From a virus, in IMG/VR virus record IMGVR_UViG_3300009545_000016, positions 1-28,780 of that record: a stretch of 28,780 nucleotides of DNA; one strand, given 5' to 3'. The notes under the pieces are model-generated. The model was not told the origin of the DNA. It did not search any database and saw only the letters and a list, made by a program, of their open reading frames with translations. The translations under genes and the position numbers were made by a program. Positions within the stretch are counted from its first letter, which is position 1; each line of letters starts with the position of its first letter. Shown here in pieces: positions 28,138 to 28,780 of the stretch.

Positions 28138-28780
28138 TTTGACGCGTTCCCGTAAGGCCGCTGACTCCTCGCCTGTGCCGTTCGCTTCCCGTGCCCAGGC
28201 GATTATGGGTGCGCTCCAGGGCCGTAGCGATCCTGAGAAGCAGATGCAGCTGATGACCCGGAACGGGACGCTGTTCTCCACGGTGTCGCTGTTGGCGAAC
28301 TCGACGGCCCAGGTGAACTGGCGGCTGTTCCGGCACTCGGATGGGCGCGGCCGGATCTCCAGTCCGGACCCGCGTCGCGAGGTGTCGAATCACGCGGCCT
28401 TGGACTTGTGGAACACGCCGAACGATTTCATGCCCCGCCAGTTGTTTGTGGAGTCGTTCCAACAGCACCTGGAGCTGACGGGCAAGGCGTTTTGGGTGTT
28501 GTCCCCGTCGGGGGCCGGGCCGTTGGACATGTGGCCGGTGATGCCGCATCGCATGGTTGCTGTGCCGGATCAGAAGCGGTTCCTCGCCGGATGGGTGTAT
28601 CTGGGTCCGAACGGGGAGCAGATTCCGTTCCCGCGTGACGAAGTGATCTGGGTTCGTCAGCCGAACCCGCTGGACCCGTATGACGGGTTGGGTGCGGTGG
28701 AACCGATGATGGCCGATATCGAGTCGGCGCATTTCATCTCGGACTGGAACCGGAACTTTTTCCGTAATTCGGCGCAGCCG
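28121..28780 (+). CDS. Phage portal protein, N-terminal part (continues at 1)
   Basis: The start ATG 28121 overlaps the end of the preceding gene. The frame stays open to the window end and continues in frame into the sequence after 123 (the last 123 bases duplicate the first 123). The N-terminal 179 residues before the repeat include the basic start, MTRNGTLFSTVSLLANSTAQ, LTGKAFWVL and a DEVIWVR motif, all usual in HK97-type portals (for example the section before the PNPLDPYDG loop). Its total length is about 424 residues. It was not listed as one gene only because the circle is cut inside it. Confidence 0.92.
   Translation, partial: MSVLGNLTRSRKAADSSPVPFASRAQAIMGALQGRSDPEKQMQLMTRNGTLFSTVSLLANSTAQVNWRLFRHSDGRGRISSPDPRREVSNHAALDLWNTPNDFMPRQLFVESFQQHLELTGKAFWVLSPSGAGPLDMWPVMPHRMVAVPDQKRFLAGWVYLGPNGEQIPFPRDEVIWVRQPNPLDPYDGLGAVEPMMADIESAHFISDWNRNFFRNSAQP
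28658..28780. repeat. Terminal direct repeat, right copy (circular join)
   Basis: Identical to bases 1-123. Counting this copy only once gives a circle of about 28,657 bp. Confidence 0.95.

Noticed and set aside
1-28780. tRNA or rRNA genes
   Set aside because: No cloverleaf-like segment with the usual GTTCRA loop and acceptor pairing, and no rRNA-like sequence, was noticed by eye.

Overview
The window looks like one complete circular mobile genome from a high-GC actinomycete. Bases 1-123 are repeated exactly at 28658-28780, and the portal gene reads in frame through that join, so the unit circle is about 28,657 bp. By eye the sequence is roughly two-thirds G+C. Gene families and codon use fit a phage of mycelial Actinobacteria; Streptomyces or Pseudonocardiales-type hosts are a guess only.

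Two genetic programmes share the circle. The first is an 18-kb plus-strand siphovirus structural operon. It starts at a promoter near 25876 with small terminase, a 31-residue membrane peptide, large terminase, a membrane protein and the portal. It continues across the join with ClpP-type prohead protease, HK97 capsid, three small beta-rich proteins, the head-tail connectors, two related tail-tube proteins, a frameshifted tail chaperone pair, tape measure and distal tail genes. It ends at a hairpin at 15321-15353.

The second programme is a minus-strand operon (19479 to 15368). It carries a zinc-finger-like protein, a 68-residue protein, a small membrane protein, a DUF2637 membrane protein, an FtsK/TraB-type DNA translocase and a short exported protein. 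This is the gene set used for conjugative double-stranded DNA transfer by actinomycete plasmids and integrative elements (AICEs), and it is unusual next to a full capsid and tail set. Two dense repeat families, TCGCCAGC within the translocase and DUF2637 genes and GGAGCA just after the translocase, are candidate translocase recognition sequences.

Between the programmes lie a large serine integrase at 19607 with a dyad upstream that may be attP, a Cro/CI-like regulator, and a replication pair (92-residue protein and SF3 helicase). These are followed by a gene-free 460-bp array of palindromes laid out with mirror symmetry around about 24209.5, the best origin candidate. A second HTH regulator and a PPC-domain protein lead to the late promoter, which is covered by two 18-bp palindromes. 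Four GGTTNGTCAA sites in the intergenic regions around the regulators may be operators of one repressor.

No recognisable endolysin, holin or excisionase was found. The element may therefore spread both as virions and by mycelial DNA transfer, or it may use unrecognised lysis proteins. All functions are inferred from sequence reading; no database search was possible.
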